This document shows positions 52,544 through 61,810 of a stretch of 64,000 bases of DNA, one piece after another. A program made the position numbers and the translations under genes. The notes beneath the pieces are model-generated. The model did not search any database. It was not told where the DNA came from and saw nothing but the letters and a program-made list of their open reading frames with translations. Source of the DNA: CAIYZT01 sp947461435 (GTDB lineage Bacteria > Pseudomonadota > Alphaproteobacteria > Rhodobacterales > Rhodobacteraceae); the NCBI GenBank assembly GCA_965284435.1, contig OZ260083.1, positions 2,790,001-2,854,000 on the forward strand, given 5' to 3'. Positions within the stretch are counted from its first letter, which is position 1, and each line of letters opens with the position of its first letter.

Positions 52544-53863
52544 ATGGCAAGACTTTCAGTGTTCGGTATTGGATATGTGGGCGTCGTCTCGGCCGCCTGT
52601 CTGGCGCGCGATGGGCATCAGGTGGTGGCGGTCGATATCGTGCCAGAGCGGGTCGCCATCCTTAATTCCGGCCATTCGCCGATCGTTGAGAACGGTTTGG
52701 AGGAGTTGATCAGCGCCGCTGTGGCCACCGGGTCGCTGACGGCGACCTTGGATGCGGCGCAGGCGGTGCGCGACACGGATGCCAGTTATGTCTGCGTGGG
52801 CACGCCCAGCAATGCGGATGGATCTGTCGGCTTGGCCCATATCTCGGAGGTGTGCCGCATCATCGGGGCCGCCATCGCGTCAAAGACGTCATTCCATTCG
52901 GTCATCATCCGGTCCACGATTGTGCCCGGCACGATGGAGGGGGTCTGCGTACCCCTGCTGGAGGCGGCATCGGGCAAGACGGCCGGGGTCGATTTCGGGG
53001 TGGGTTATTACCCGGAATTTCTGCGTGAAAGCACGGCCATCGTGGATTACTATGATCCGGGCCTGATCGTGTTTGGCGCCTTGGACCAGCCAACCTTTGC
53101 CCTGCTGAACCTGTTGAACCGCGACATGCCTTGCCAGACCCATGAGGTGGATCTGCGCACCGCCGAGATGGTCAAGTACACATCCAATTCATGGCGGGCG
53201 GTCAAGGTGACTTTTGCCAATGAAATCGGCAACATCGCCAAGGCCTGCGGTCTGGATGGCCAAGTGGTGATGCAGCTTTTGTGCAGTGACCATAAGGTCA
53301 ATATCTCGTCCCATTTCATGCGCCCCGGCTTTGCCTTTGGCGGATCTTGCCTGCCCAAAGATGTGCGCGCGCTGCGCCAATTGGCGCGGTCAAAAGACGT
53401 GGAGGCGCCGCTGATGGGCGCGGTCTTGCAGGCCAATGATGCGCAGATCGAACGGGCCGCTCAGATGGTGGCGGCGACCGGCCAAAGGGCGGTCGGGCTG
53501 GTGGGTATCAGTTTCAAGGCCGGAACCGATGATCTGCGCGAAAGCCCCTTGGCGGAACTTGCCGCGCGGCTGATCGCGAAGGGTTTGCAGGTTCAGGTTT
53601 ACGATCCGAACGTGGCCATTGCCCATGCCTTGGACGATGGGGCGGCCGGGCGCGGCAATGAGGTGGTCCCCGATCTGAGGGACCGGATGGTGCCAAGCAT
53701 CGAGGCGCTGATCACCGGGGCCGGGGTGATCCTTGTGGGCAACAGCTATGACGAGGCGACGGGGCCCTTGGCGCGGATCATGGATGATCATCCGATGGTG
53801 GACCTGACGCGTCTGCGGGCCGGGACCGTGTCGAATGGCACCTATCAGGGCATCTGCTGGTAA
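52544..53863 (+). CDS. algD: GDP-mannose 6-dehydrogenase
   Basis: A 439-residue enzyme that oxidises GDP-mannose twice to GDP-mannuronate, the committed step of alginate synthesis. The NAD loop is VFGIGYVGVVSAACLARDGH and the catalytic cysteine lies in FAFGGSCLPKDVRAL, the AlgD form rather than the FPKD of UDP-glucose dehydrogenases. KYTSNSWRAVKVTFANEIGN is also typical. The ATG at 52544 has GGAG upstream. It heads algD-alg8-alg44-algA, all on the plus strand with gaps of 1-20 bases. Confidence 0.9.
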   Translation: MARLSVFGIGYVGVVSAACLARDGHQVVAVDIVPERVAILNSGHSPIVENGLEELISAAVATGSLTATLDAAQAVRDTDASYVCVGTPSNADGSVGLAHISEVCRIIGAAIASKTSFHSVIIRSTIVPGTMEGVCVPLLEAASGKTAGVDFGVGYYPEFLRESTAIVDYYDPGLIVFGALDQPTFALLNLLNRDMPCQTHEVDLRTAEMVKYTSNSWRAVKVTFANEIGNIAKACGLDGQVVMQLLCSDHKVNISSHFMRPGFAFGGSCLPKDVRALRQLARSKDVEAPLMGAVLQANDAQIERAAQMVAATGQRAVGLVGISFKAGTDDLRESPLAELAARLIAKGLQVQVYDPNVAIAHALDDGAAGRGNEVVPDLRDRMVPSIEALITGAGVILVGNSYDEATGPLARIMDDHPMVDLTRLRAGTVSNGTYQGICW

Positions 53864-53864
53864 G

Positions 53865-55319
53865 ATGCAGGTTCTGGGGCACAGCCTTTATCTGACGGTT
53901 CTGGTGCTGGTCGCGCTGTCGATTCCGCAGACAGCGCTGGACGGGGCGCAGGGCTTTGTCTTTGCGCTGGGGGCGATCGGTATCTGGCGCTACAGTTGGG
54001 CGGGCATCAATTTTGTCCGCGCCATCTGGTATCAGGCGGTGGCCTTTCCGCGGATGAAGCGGCGCGTTTTGGCGCTTTATGCCGCGCGCAGGACCAGCCC
54101 CCATGCCTTTTTCCTAGTCACCAGTTTCAAGATCGAACCGGAGGTGACCACGCGGGTGTATCAATCGATCTTCGTGGCGGCCTGCCGGGCCGAAGGCGGG
54201 GCCAGCATTGTTGCCTCGGTCGTAGAGGGCGCAGATGCGCGGCTGATCCGCACGGTGTTTGCCCAGATGCGCGAAGATATGTCAGGGGTGCGCCTGACCA
54301 TTGATCAGATTGCGGGGACCGGCAAGCGCGACGCCTTGGCCAAGGGATTGCGGATGATTGCGGCGCTGGCCCCGTCGTGGCGCGACATCGTGATCTTTGT
54401 GGATGGGGACAGCTGCGTTCCCGAAGACATCGTGGCGCAATCGGCCCCGTGGTTTTGCGATACGGCTGTGGGCGCCCTGACGACAGATGAGGCCGCCGAG
54501 ATTCCCGATGCGCCGGCGTTTCGGGACTGGTTTGATCTGCGGTTCACGCAGCGCCATGTGCTGATGTCCTCGATGGCTTTGGCGGGACGTGTGCTGACCC
54601 TGACCGGGCGGATGTCGGTGTTCAGAGCCGATCTGGCCACGGATCCGGGATTTATCGCGCAGGTCCATTCAGACCATCTGGAGCATTGGCGCTTGGGCCG
54701 GGTGACCTTTTTGACGGGCGATGACAAATCCACATGGTTCTGGCTGCTGAAGTCAGGCTATCGGATGCTGTATCTGCCCGATGTGCGCACCTTGTCGATG
54801 GAGCGCCAGCCGATGGCGGGGTTTGTCGGGTCGGCCACGACGTTGATGGTGCGCTGGTACGGCAACATGATGCGCACGAACGGGCGGGCGCTGGCGCTGC
54901 CTGTATCGCGGATCGGGGCGTTTACCTGGTGGTCGCTGCTGGATCAACGCATCACGATCTGGACCACGCTGGCGGGGCCTTTGGGGGTCTTGCTGACGGC
55001 GGCGGTCATGGGGCCGGCGATCTTGGTGGCCTATCTCGCTTGGGTGTTGTTCACCCGGTATGTGTTCTGTCTGGCCCTGTCGCTGTTTCGCGGCACGGCC
55101 TTTCCGATCCGCTATCCCTTCCTGTTGTACTTCGGGCAAATTGTCGGGGCGGCGGTCAAAAGCTTTGTGCTGTTCCGGTTGGACCGGCAACGCTGGACGC
55201 GGCAGGCCGCAGGCGGCCGCCGGATCGCCACGACATCTGACCGGGTCTCTACCTTCATTCACGTTCTGACGCTGGGCTGGCTTACGCTGGGTGTCACCCT
55301 CATCTCTGGTCTTTTGTGA
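53865..55319 (+). CDS. alg8: Alg8-type mannuronan synthase (family 2 glycosyltransferase)
   Basis: A 484-residue membrane glycosyltransferase that polymerises mannuronate. Membrane helices lie at about 5-50 and 365-470. The GT2 catalytic domain between them has IVIFVDGDSCVPED (metal-binding DGD) near 170, a TGDDKSTW acceptor aspartate motif near 285 and MVRWYGNMMRTNGRAL near 328. Length and layout match Pseudomonas Alg8. It starts one base after the algD stop region. Confidence 0.88.
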   Translation: MQVLGHSLYLTVLVLVALSIPQTALDGAQGFVFALGAIGIWRYSWAGINFVRAIWYQAVAFPRMKRRVLALYAARRTSPHAFFLVTSFKIEPEVTTRVYQSIFVAACRAEGGASIVASVVEGADARLIRTVFAQMREDMSGVRLTIDQIAGTGKRDALAKGLRMIAALAPSWRDIVIFVDGDSCVPEDIVAQSAPWFCDTAVGALTTDEAAEIPDAPAFRDWFDLRFTQRHVLMSSMALAGRVLTLTGRMSVFRADLATDPGFIAQVHSDHLEHWRLGRVTFLTGDDKSTWFWLLKSGYRMLYLPDVRTLSMERQPMAGFVGSATTLMVRWYGNMMRTNGRALALPVSRIGAFTWWSLLDQRITIWTTLAGPLGVLLTAAVMGPAILVAYLAWVLFTRYVFCLALSLFRGTAFPIRYPFLLYFGQIVGAAVKSFVLFRLDRQRWTRQAAGGRRIATTSDRVSTFIHVLTLGWLTLGVTLISGLL

Positions 55320-55339
55320 CCGACTGGAAAGGTCTTTTC

Positions 55340-56392
55340 ATGGAAACGTCATTGCTGACCTTGTCAAACCCGACCATTGCCCCGCTGAGCGCCGGCAATG
55401 ACCATGCCGTGGTGGATCTGCCGTTCACGGCCCTGATCGATGGGCGCCAGTTTCGCGGCAATGGCCTGTCGCTGGTGGGGGCGCATGTGGTGGGGCTTTT
55501 GGGGGCGGCCACGCCCGGGGTGCCGCGCATTGTCCGGCTGATCTTTGATTTCGATGGGTTTTCGGTCACGCTGGTGCTGCTGGCCAATGTCCGCGACACC
55601 CAAGCGGGCGGCGGGGTTGTGGAGCTTGACTTTACCCAGCCCTCGGGCGCGCATCTGGCGCAGCTGCGCCACATCCTGAACGCCTATATCGCCCGCGATC
55701 TTGTCTCGCTTGGGCAGGTCATTGGCGTGGCGGGCACAACGCCGCCCAAACCGGCCAAACCGGCCGCAGCGCAGACGGGGCGCAAGATTGTTCAGGGCGC
55801 GGGTCTGGTGGCTTTGACGCTGGCCCTGGTGGGGCTTGCGGGGGGGCTGATCTATCAGCGCAGCTTTGTTCAGCTTTTGCCCGATCTGGGGGTTGTCACC
55901 TTGCAAGGCGAGGTTCTGCGGGCCACGGCCAGCGGTCAGATCGCATTTTTGGATACGGCCGCCCCGATGGGCCAAGTGGCGCTGGCGATCACCACGTCAA
56001 GCGGGGATGTGCTGAGCCTGACCATGCCCTGCGCCTGTTCGGCCGCCAGCCTTGGCCTGCGCGTTGGATCCACGGTTCTGGCGGGCGAACCTGTCTTGCA
56101 ATTGACAACGCCGCAGTCGGCCGTGGTCGTTCTGGCGCATATTCCGCCTGCCGCAGCCTATGATCTGGCACGCGGCGACCGGGTGGAGATGACCTTTCCC
56201 GACGGAACCATCCTTGGCGCACAAGCGGCGCCCGGCGACAGCGAGCCTGCGGTTTTGACCCCGCAAAGCCCCCTTGCCCCCGCGCTGGTGGGCAGCCCCG
56301 TTCAAATTCGACTGATCCGCCAAAGTGGATGGCTTGGCGATCAGGTGTCACGCGCCCGGGATCTGGCCGTTCAATTCATGGAAAGAATATAA
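55340..56392 (+). CDS. alg44: Alg44-like copolymerase subunit (PilZ-like plus membrane-fusion domain)
   Basis: A 350-residue protein with a cytoplasmic PilZ-like domain (about 1-115, RGNGLSLVGAHVVGLLG), a proline/lysine linker, one transmembrane helix near 150-172 and a periplasmic HlyD-type beta-barrel region. This is the Alg44 layout that, with Alg8, couples polymerisation to cyclic-di-GMP and export. The RxxxR motif needed for cyclic-di-GMP binding is not evident, so that control may be lost. AAAGG precedes the ATG at 55340; a GTG at 55316 overlapping the alg8 stop is possible. Confidence 0.75.
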   Translation: METSLLTLSNPTIAPLSAGNDHAVVDLPFTALIDGRQFRGNGLSLVGAHVVGLLGAATPGVPRIVRLIFDFDGFSVTLVLLANVRDTQAGGGVVELDFTQPSGAHLAQLRHILNAYIARDLVSLGQVIGVAGTTPPKPAKPAAAQTGRKIVQGAGLVALTLALVGLAGGLIYQRSFVQLLPDLGVVTLQGEVLRATASGQIAFLDTAAPMGQVALAITTSSGDVLSLTMPCACSAASLGLRVGSTVLAGEPVLQLTTPQSAVVVLAHIPPAAAYDLARGDRVEMTFPDGTILGAQAAPGDSEPAVLTPQSPLAPALVGSPVQIRLIRQSGWLGDQVSRARDLAVQFMERI

Positions 56393-56393
56393 A

Positions 56394-57796
56394 ATGCACA
56401 AGATTTATCCTCTTGTTCTGTGTGGCGGGATGGGATCGCGCCTGTGGCCCATGTCGCGGATCGACCAACCCAAGCAATTTCAAAGGGTCGGCGGAACAGA
56501 CAGCCTGACCTATTTTCAAACCACGGTTCAGCGCCACCGAGGCCCTAATTTTCAAGATCCGATTGTCGTGACAAATCACCGCCACACAGGTCTGGTGCAA
56601 AATCAGCTGGCGGATATTCAATGCGGCGGGCTGATCATCAGCGAACCGGTGGCGCGCAATACCGGCCCGGCGGTTCTGGCGGCGGCCTTGAAGATCTTGA
56701 ACAGCGACCCGGCAGCGCTTTTGCTGATGCTGCCATCGGATCATATCATTTTTGGGGATGTGAACACGACCATTCTGGCCATGGCGCAGGCGGCCACGGC
56801 CGGGCGCATCGTGACCTTTGGCGTGACGCCGGGATATGCCGAAACCGGCTATGGCTATATCGTCGATGGGGGGGCATGGCGGCCTATGAGGGGTTGCACC
56901 ATGTATCGCGCTTTGTTGAAAAGCCCGATGCACAGGCCGCACAAGCCCTGATTGACAGTGGCACGGCCTATTGGGCCTCGGGGATCAGCCTGTTCAGTGC
57001 GCGGCAGATCGCGTTGGAATTCCAAAGACTGGAGCCGAAGACCTATGACGATGTGACGCAAGCCGTCGCTGAGGCAACGGCGGACCAAAGCGGGATCACC
57101 TTGGAGCCGCAGGCCTTTCGGCGGGCCCGCAATGAGCCGACCGAACGGTTGATCTTTGAGCGGTCCCCCGATGTTTATCTGGCACCGATCACGGTGAAAT
57201 GGGATGACATCGGGGCTTGGGCAGCGGTCTATGACGTGAACCCCAAATGCGATGATGGCAACGTCAAGAATGGCGATGTGCTGACCTTGGACACGACAAA
57301 TTCGCTGATCAGATCAGGCGGGCGGTTGGTTGTCGTGGTCGGGATGGACGATGTGATCGTGGTGGACACCAAAGATGCGCTGCTGGTCACCAACCCGGCG
57401 CATGCGCAAAAGGTCAAGCAGGTGGTGGAGGCGCTGAAATCGGGCAACCGGGCCGAAGTGGTGCGCCACATGTATCACAGCAAACCCTGGGGCAAGGTAG
57501 AGGATCTGATTTCCGAGGCGGGATACAAGCTGGAACTGCTGACGGTGCGGCCCGGATCAACGGCGCAGATCAATGGCCATGGGGTGGGGGCGAGTTTTCT
57601 GTCGGTGGTGACGGGGGAAGGCAGTTATCGCGAAGATCTGGTTTTGCCCAGTCACGCGATCAAGCTTGGGGCCATGTTGTCGATCGACAAGGACACCGAA
57701 GTAAGCCTGACCAACACGCAGGCCACGGATCTTCAGGCGCTTCTTTTGTCCACCGGGCAGCACGGCGCGCAGAACACGCTGGTCAATCATGAATAG
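56394..57796 (+). pseudogene. algA: Mannose-1-phosphate guanylyltransferase/phosphomannose isomerase, frameshifted
   Basis: The guanylyltransferase half starts normally (VLCGGMGSRLWPMSRIDQPK) and runs in one frame to GYGYIVDGG. The expected continuation, MAAYEGLHHVSRFVEKPD, is in another frame. The switch falls at a run of seven Gs (56868-56874); eight Gs would restore one frame of 467 residues, close to AlgA (about 480). The first frame stops at 56951. The isomerase half also lacks its usual QxHHHRxEHW zinc motif, reading QINGHGVGASF, so the intact ancestor probably made only GDP-mannose. A sequencing error or transcriptional slippage is an alternative to true loss. Confidence 0.85.
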
Positions 57797-58358
57797 ACGG
57801 AGGGGCCTTTTCGCGGTTCTGGGGGCCGTTTGGCTGTGGCAGGCGCAGGCTGCACCGATGGCGGGCGATCAACCGGATCTGGCCGGCGCGATTGGGTCGC
57901 TGACGGGCGCGCTGCGCCTTGAGGATGCCCAAGCGGCCGCGCAGGCGATGAAGATGCAGTTTGGCTTGCCCCGGGCAGCACCCCTGCCGGGCCTTCCGTT
58001 TGACACCTTTGCCGTGGGGGGCAAACCAGTGGTGGAACTGGTCGATCTGCGGCTTCTTTTGGCGCAGATTGCCGTGCAAACCGGGGCCAAGGATCATCTG
58101 GCGCTGGATAAGGCGCAAAATGACGGGCCGCATCAGGTCATCTTGCTGCGCGGCGGCATGGTGAGTTTGACGGGTCTTTTGGCCCTGATCGGGGCATCAG
58201 ACGCCGCCGACTTTATGACATCGGGGCCCCGTCGCCGCCCAGCACGATGTCATTGCCGCCGTTGCCATACAAGGAATCGTTGCCCGCCCCGTCCGTCAAC
58301 AGATTGGCGGCGTCATTGCCATCGATCCGGTCAGACAGATTTGACCCTGTGCCATTGA
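57789..58358 (+). CDS. Exported protein of the alginate-type cluster, 3'-truncated
   Basis: The gene overlaps the algA end by eight bases and has a signal peptide (MNRRRGLFAVLGAVWLWQAQA). About 145 residues then look like genuine protein, including VVELVDLRLLLAQIAVQTGA and QVILLRGGMVSLTGLLALIG. From about base 58220 the frame runs antisense through the convergent RTX gene and becomes a cysteine/arginine-rich tail, so the true 3' part is missing. By position it may be the start of algG or another periplasmic alginate gene; I cannot confirm which. Confidence 0.6.
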   Translation: MNRRRGLFAVLGAVWLWQAQAAPMAGDQPDLAGAIGSLTGALRLEDAQAAAQAMKMQFGLPRAAPLPGLPFDTFAVGGKPVVELVDLRLLLAQIAVQTGAKDHLALDKAQNDGPHQVILLRGGMVSLTGLLALIGASDAADFMTSGPRRRPARCHCRRCHTRNRCPPRPSTDWRRHCHRSGQTDLTLCH

Positions 58359-60198
58359 TGGCCGCCGTGCCGATCAAGGTCAGGCGTTCGACATCGTCCA
58401 GCAGGACAAAATCCACGGTGGATTGCACCGTATCGGACCCGGCAAGACCGTGCACGATGGTTCCGGCAACGGTGACAGCGAACATATCTGCGCCCGAGGT
58501 GCCCGTCAGCACGGTTGCGGCATTGGCCTGATAGGTGCCGGGGCCGGTAAAGACGCCATTGACGGCAGAGGTGGCCAAAAAAGTCATGTCCGACAGGCGC
58601 AGGGCACCCTCATCAAACAGCAGCCATTCCACCTGATTGACGATATCCATTGAATGGGTTCCCGTCTTGTCCGTGACGTGCAAGCCATCGGCGGCGGCGC
58701 TGATCGTGAAGCTGGACCGCGCCCCGGTGAAGGTGGCGATATCCACGCCCGCCCCGCCAAACAGAAGATCATCTTCCGTGCCGCCCGTCAGCAGATCGTT
58801 TCCGGTCCCCCCCGTCAGGGTGTCGTCGCCGCCCATGCCCGACAGCCAACTGCCGTTGTCATAGCCCAGAACATCGTCGCCCTGTCGGGAGCCGACGACC
58901 TGACCAAATTTGATGATATTGGTGGTGGGGTCCGTGGCAGAGCCGTAATGCGTGCTTTCCGTGTTGATGAAGACGATGGATCCGATGATATCGGAGGCCA
59001 CATCGCGGATCGAGGCATCGACCATCACCACATTGTCATGGTCACGTCCGCCATGAAAATTGATGTCCCGGTCGGTCTGCAGCACGTGGACGAGATTGCC
59101 CGCGGCGGAGGTCCAGGAGGCAAAGACAACCGAATGGCGCATGTCCTGATCGGTCAGATTGGTGAACGTGCTGTTGTAGACATCGCGGATTTGAACGCCG
59201 TAGCCATTTCCGTTGTCACCCTTGTTGTGCGCCCCCGTCATCAACAGGTCATCCACCTTTGCGCCAAAACTGGAAGCAACGTTGACCCCGATGGACGGCA
59301 CATCGCGCGCGGTGATGTCGAACAGGGAAAGCCCCGCGGTGCCCTTGACCTCGATCACGGCGTTACGGTCATAGGCCGACATCGTGTTTGAGAAGGTTGA
59401 CGGATCGGCGGGCGACAGGCCGTAGCTGACGGTAAAGCCACCGATGGTGATCTTTTCGCCCATCGCAATCTCGCTGATGGTGGTCTCGCCGGGGACAAAA
59501 TCGAAATGCACCCCGCTGGCCAAGGTGATGACGTTGCCATTCACCGAAGCGACTTGCGCGATCGAGGTGCGCAGCGCCACATCGGTGTTGCGCCATTGCG
59601 TATCGCCAATGGAATCAAAGAAAGCCTCGGTGCTGGCCCGCGAAAGATACACATAATCCCCCGCGACAAAGCTGTGCGGCCCGGTCAGCGCCAGAACCTT
59701 GCCGCCCACGGCCACATCGGCGGCCAAGGTGTATTGGCCCGTCATCGTGCCTTGGCCGATGCGGAAGGCTTCGGCGCCGAGGGAGGATTTGACGTCGATG
59801 ATGGTTTTGTTAGAGCCTGCGCCGATCACGCTGATATCATCGCGCGCCACGGTGACGGTGCGGTCGAAGGCGAAATGCCCCTCGGCCAGACGCAGGATGC
59901 TGCCGGCCGGGGCCCCATTGATCATGGATTGCAGCGTGGCGGCGCTGGTGCCTGCGGCGACGTTGATTTCATTGGTTGGCACGGACAGGGTTTGCATCAT
60001 GTGACCGGTTGAGATTTGGGCCACGGGGGCAAAGGCAGGGCCGTTTGGCGCGACGGTCAACAGGCTTGCCGGTGCGGAACCATCGGCGCCCATCCTATCT
60101 TGGATCAGGATCTGGGCTTGGGACTTCGCTAGGGTGAAAAGAGGGTCTGCAGAATTCGTCAAACCGGAATTAGCGATCAGTGACGCAAGATTGGTCAT
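58213..60198 (-). CDS. RTX protein with parallel beta-helix domain (AlgE-type epimerase-like), C-terminally truncated
   Basis: A 661-residue protein without a Sec signal. Residues about 75-420 look like a right-handed beta-helix (NEINVAAGTSAATLQSMING; GYGVQIRDVYNSTFTNLTDQ). RTX blocks follow at about 445-490 and 590-655. This is the layout of secreted mannuronan C5-epimerases (AlgE) and related polysaccharide-modifying enzymes, and it sits beside an alginate-type cluster. The carboxyl end breaks off in mid-repeat (GGNDIVLGGDGAPMS), lacking the usual secretion domain, at the same place where the convergent gene loses its end. AAGGGG precedes the ATG. Confidence 0.8.
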   Translation of the reverse strand: MTNLASLIANSGLTNSADPLFTLAKSQAQILIQDRMGADGSAPASLLTVAPNGPAFAPVAQISTGHMMQTLSVPTNEINVAAGTSAATLQSMINGAPAGSILRLAEGHFAFDRTVTVARDDISVIGAGSNKTIIDVKSSLGAEAFRIGQGTMTGQYTLAADVAVGGKVLALTGPHSFVAGDYVYLSRASTEAFFDSIGDTQWRNTDVALRTSIAQVASVNGNVITLASGVHFDFVPGETTISEIAMGEKITIGGFTVSYGLSPADPSTFSNTMSAYDRNAVIEVKGTAGLSLFDITARDVPSIGVNVASSFGAKVDDLLMTGAHNKGDNGNGYGVQIRDVYNSTFTNLTDQDMRHSVVFASWTSAAGNLVHVLQTDRDINFHGGRDHDNVVMVDASIRDVASDIIGSIVFINTESTHYGSATDPTTNIIKFGQVVGSRQGDDVLGYDNGSWLSGMGGDDTLTGGTGNDLLTGGTEDDLLFGGAGVDIATFTGARSSFTISAAADGLHVTDKTGTHSMDIVNQVEWLLFDEGALRLSDMTFLATSAVNGVFTGPGTYQANAATVLTGTSGADMFAVTVAGTIVHGLAGSDTVQSTVDFVLLDDVERLTLIGTAAINGTGSNLSDRIDGNDAANLLTDGAGNDSLYGNGGNDIVLGGDGAPMS

Positions 60199-60599
60199 GG
60201 CGGGCCCCTTGTGATGTGGTGGAACTGACCGAGTTTTCGGCTTGCGCTACAGCACCGCATGCGCCCTTCGGTGCAAGCGAACAGTGCCTTGCGCGGCACA
60301 GAATCGCCCAAAGCCTGATCTTCCGGCGGACAAGCGCCCAAAGCGCGAAAAGTGTTCGGCTTTCGTCATATGTGAATATGGAAATCGGGATTAGGTTTCG
60401 CGCGATTTTTTTTGAGGGCTTTTGCCCAGCGCATGGCCGCATCTGACCGGCCAGATCCAGGTTCGCGCGGTCAACCACCGAAAAATTCAATGAGAGTGTT
60501 CGCATCGCTGAAGTGCGGCGCCCGCCGCAACAGGGGGGGGGCGAATCAGCTTTGCATGGGGCCAGGGGATGGCTGCGCGCCCAAACGGGGACACCGTTG
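60199..60599. other. Intergenic region, possible plus-strand RNA
   Basis: No reading frame with a ribosome site or similarity is seen. It should hold the promoter of the RTX beta-helix gene on the minus strand. A strong plus-strand terminator at its right edge, with no plus-strand protein gene before it, suggests an uncharacterised small RNA ending at about 60632. Confidence 0.4.
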
Positions 60600-60632
60600 G
60601 TCTGTGCCCTAGTCAACCGGCACAGACTTTTT
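60600..60632 (+). terminator. Strong intrinsic terminator without an obvious gene
   Basis: GTCTGTGCC pairs perfectly with GGCACAGAC (nine pairs, ten-base loop) and is followed by TTTTT on the plus strand. On the minus strand there is no T run, although the hairpin lies 24 bases past the Crp-type gene's stop. Confidence 0.75.
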
Positions 60633-60655
60633 GCTTGGGGCCGATGGGCCAGCTT

Positions 60656-61441
60656 TTATCGCGCTTGGTACTGCAAGGGCCTTATAACGGAGTGGTTCGA
60701 TTTGGGCGAGGGAAACCTGTTCTTGGGCAGCGTATCCTTCAGATAGGTGCGATCGAATTGAGCGAAGGCCACCAGCCCGTCAAAGTCATCAAGGGTGACA
60801 CGTCTTTTTTGGAAGGTCATCAGGCCCGATTCGTGCAATTCCCGCAAAACGCGGTTGACGTGAACGGCGCTGAGACCCAGCGCATCTGCGAGTTGATATT
60901 GCGACAGCGGACAATCGAAAGAATGCATGTCGCACAGATCGACCTCGTGCAGTCTTGTGGCAAGTTCCAAAAGACAATGCGCGATCCTTTCGGCTGCAGA
61001 GCGCCGTCCGAGGCCGACAAGGTTCGCCACCAAGGCCGAGACATCCCGGGAGGCCGACCACAAGATCGCCGTCGCCATTTCTGTGCTTCGGCCAAACGCG
61101 GACGCCAAATCGCTGATCAAAACTTCTGATGCTTCGATGTTTGTAATGGCCTCCACGTTGTGATCGGAGCCGCGAAAAAGGATTGAACGCAGTCCCAAAG
61201 TGTCTCCGGCGATGTGAAAAGCAATGATTTGCCGACTTCCATCCTCAAGCAGGACATAAGAGCAGGCCCAGCCTTTCATCAAAATGAATGCGCTAGAATT
61301 TTCCTGACCTTGACTGATCAGGTCTTGACCGGCGGGGAATTTGCGCCGCCGGTCATAGACATCCGAGAGTGCCGCAAGGTCCGGACCGGACAATTCCAAA
61401 TAGGCAGATAGTTTTCGTGCGAATGGGCTGTTTTGCACCAT
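60656..61441 (-). CDS. Crp/Fnr-family transcription regulator
   Basis: A 261-residue regulator with an amino cyclic-nucleotide-binding fold (residues 15-130, FPAGQDLISQGQENSSAFIL) and a Crp-type helix-turn-helix (LSQYQLADALGLSAVHVNRV near 186-205). No cysteine cluster of the Fnr kind is present, so it is unlikely to sense oxygen through iron-sulfur. The ATG at 61441 is used; an earlier TTG adds twelve basic residues. A palindrome lies 20 bases upstream. It diverges from two small stress-type genes, its most likely targets. Confidence 0.88.
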   Translation of the reverse strand: MVQNSPFARKLSAYLELSGPDLAALSDVYDRRRKFPAGQDLISQGQENSSAFILMKGWACSYVLLEDGSRQIIAFHIAGDTLGLRSILFRGSDHNVEAITNIEASEVLISDLASAFGRSTEMATAILWSASRDVSALVANLVGLGRRSAAERIAHCLLELATRLHEVDLCDMHSFDCPLSQYQLADALGLSAVHVNRVLRELHESGLMTFQKRRVTLDDFDGLVAFAQFDRTYLKDTLPKNRFPSPKSNHSVIRPLQYQAR

Positions 61442-61460
61442 TGATGGATGATTCCTTTTG

Positions 61461-61475
61461 GGTGCGAATTGCACC
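61461..61475. promoter_or_regulatory. Inverted repeat upstream of the Crp-type gene
   Basis: GGTGCGAATTGCACC has perfect five-base arms (GGTGC/GCACC) around GAATT, flanked by TTTTG and AAAT. It lies between the divergent Crp-type gene and the small-gene pair and may be the regulator's binding site. The remaining region, 61476-61810, shows no gene. Confidence 0.5.
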
Positions 61476-61810
61476 AAATACCGACTTCAATTCAGCCATG
61501 ATGCTGCACCTGCGAAATCCGGTCCTGCCGCAGATCAGTATCTTTTGATTTGGCCGGGTATAGGGTGATTCAGTCCGATGGGTTTATCAACCTGTGGGGG
61601 AAACTGACATTCAAGGGGGGAGCTGCCATATCACCCTTGGGGGCGTCACCTTGCTGAAAACGGATCTATGCCGTGGATGGGTTGATCTTGTTGCAGCAGA
61701 CCGCACGCATGTGATTGCGGTACGGGGGGGGTATTTCCATGTTGGATTTCCACCCTGTGCACAGCCGTACACGGTGTCAGGGCTATTTCGGAACAAGGAA
61801 AGGATACGCG

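Noticed and set aside
51985..52545. 186-codon minus-strand frame upstream of algD
   Set aside because: Arginine/serine/proline-rich without similarity, and it runs through the likely promoter region.
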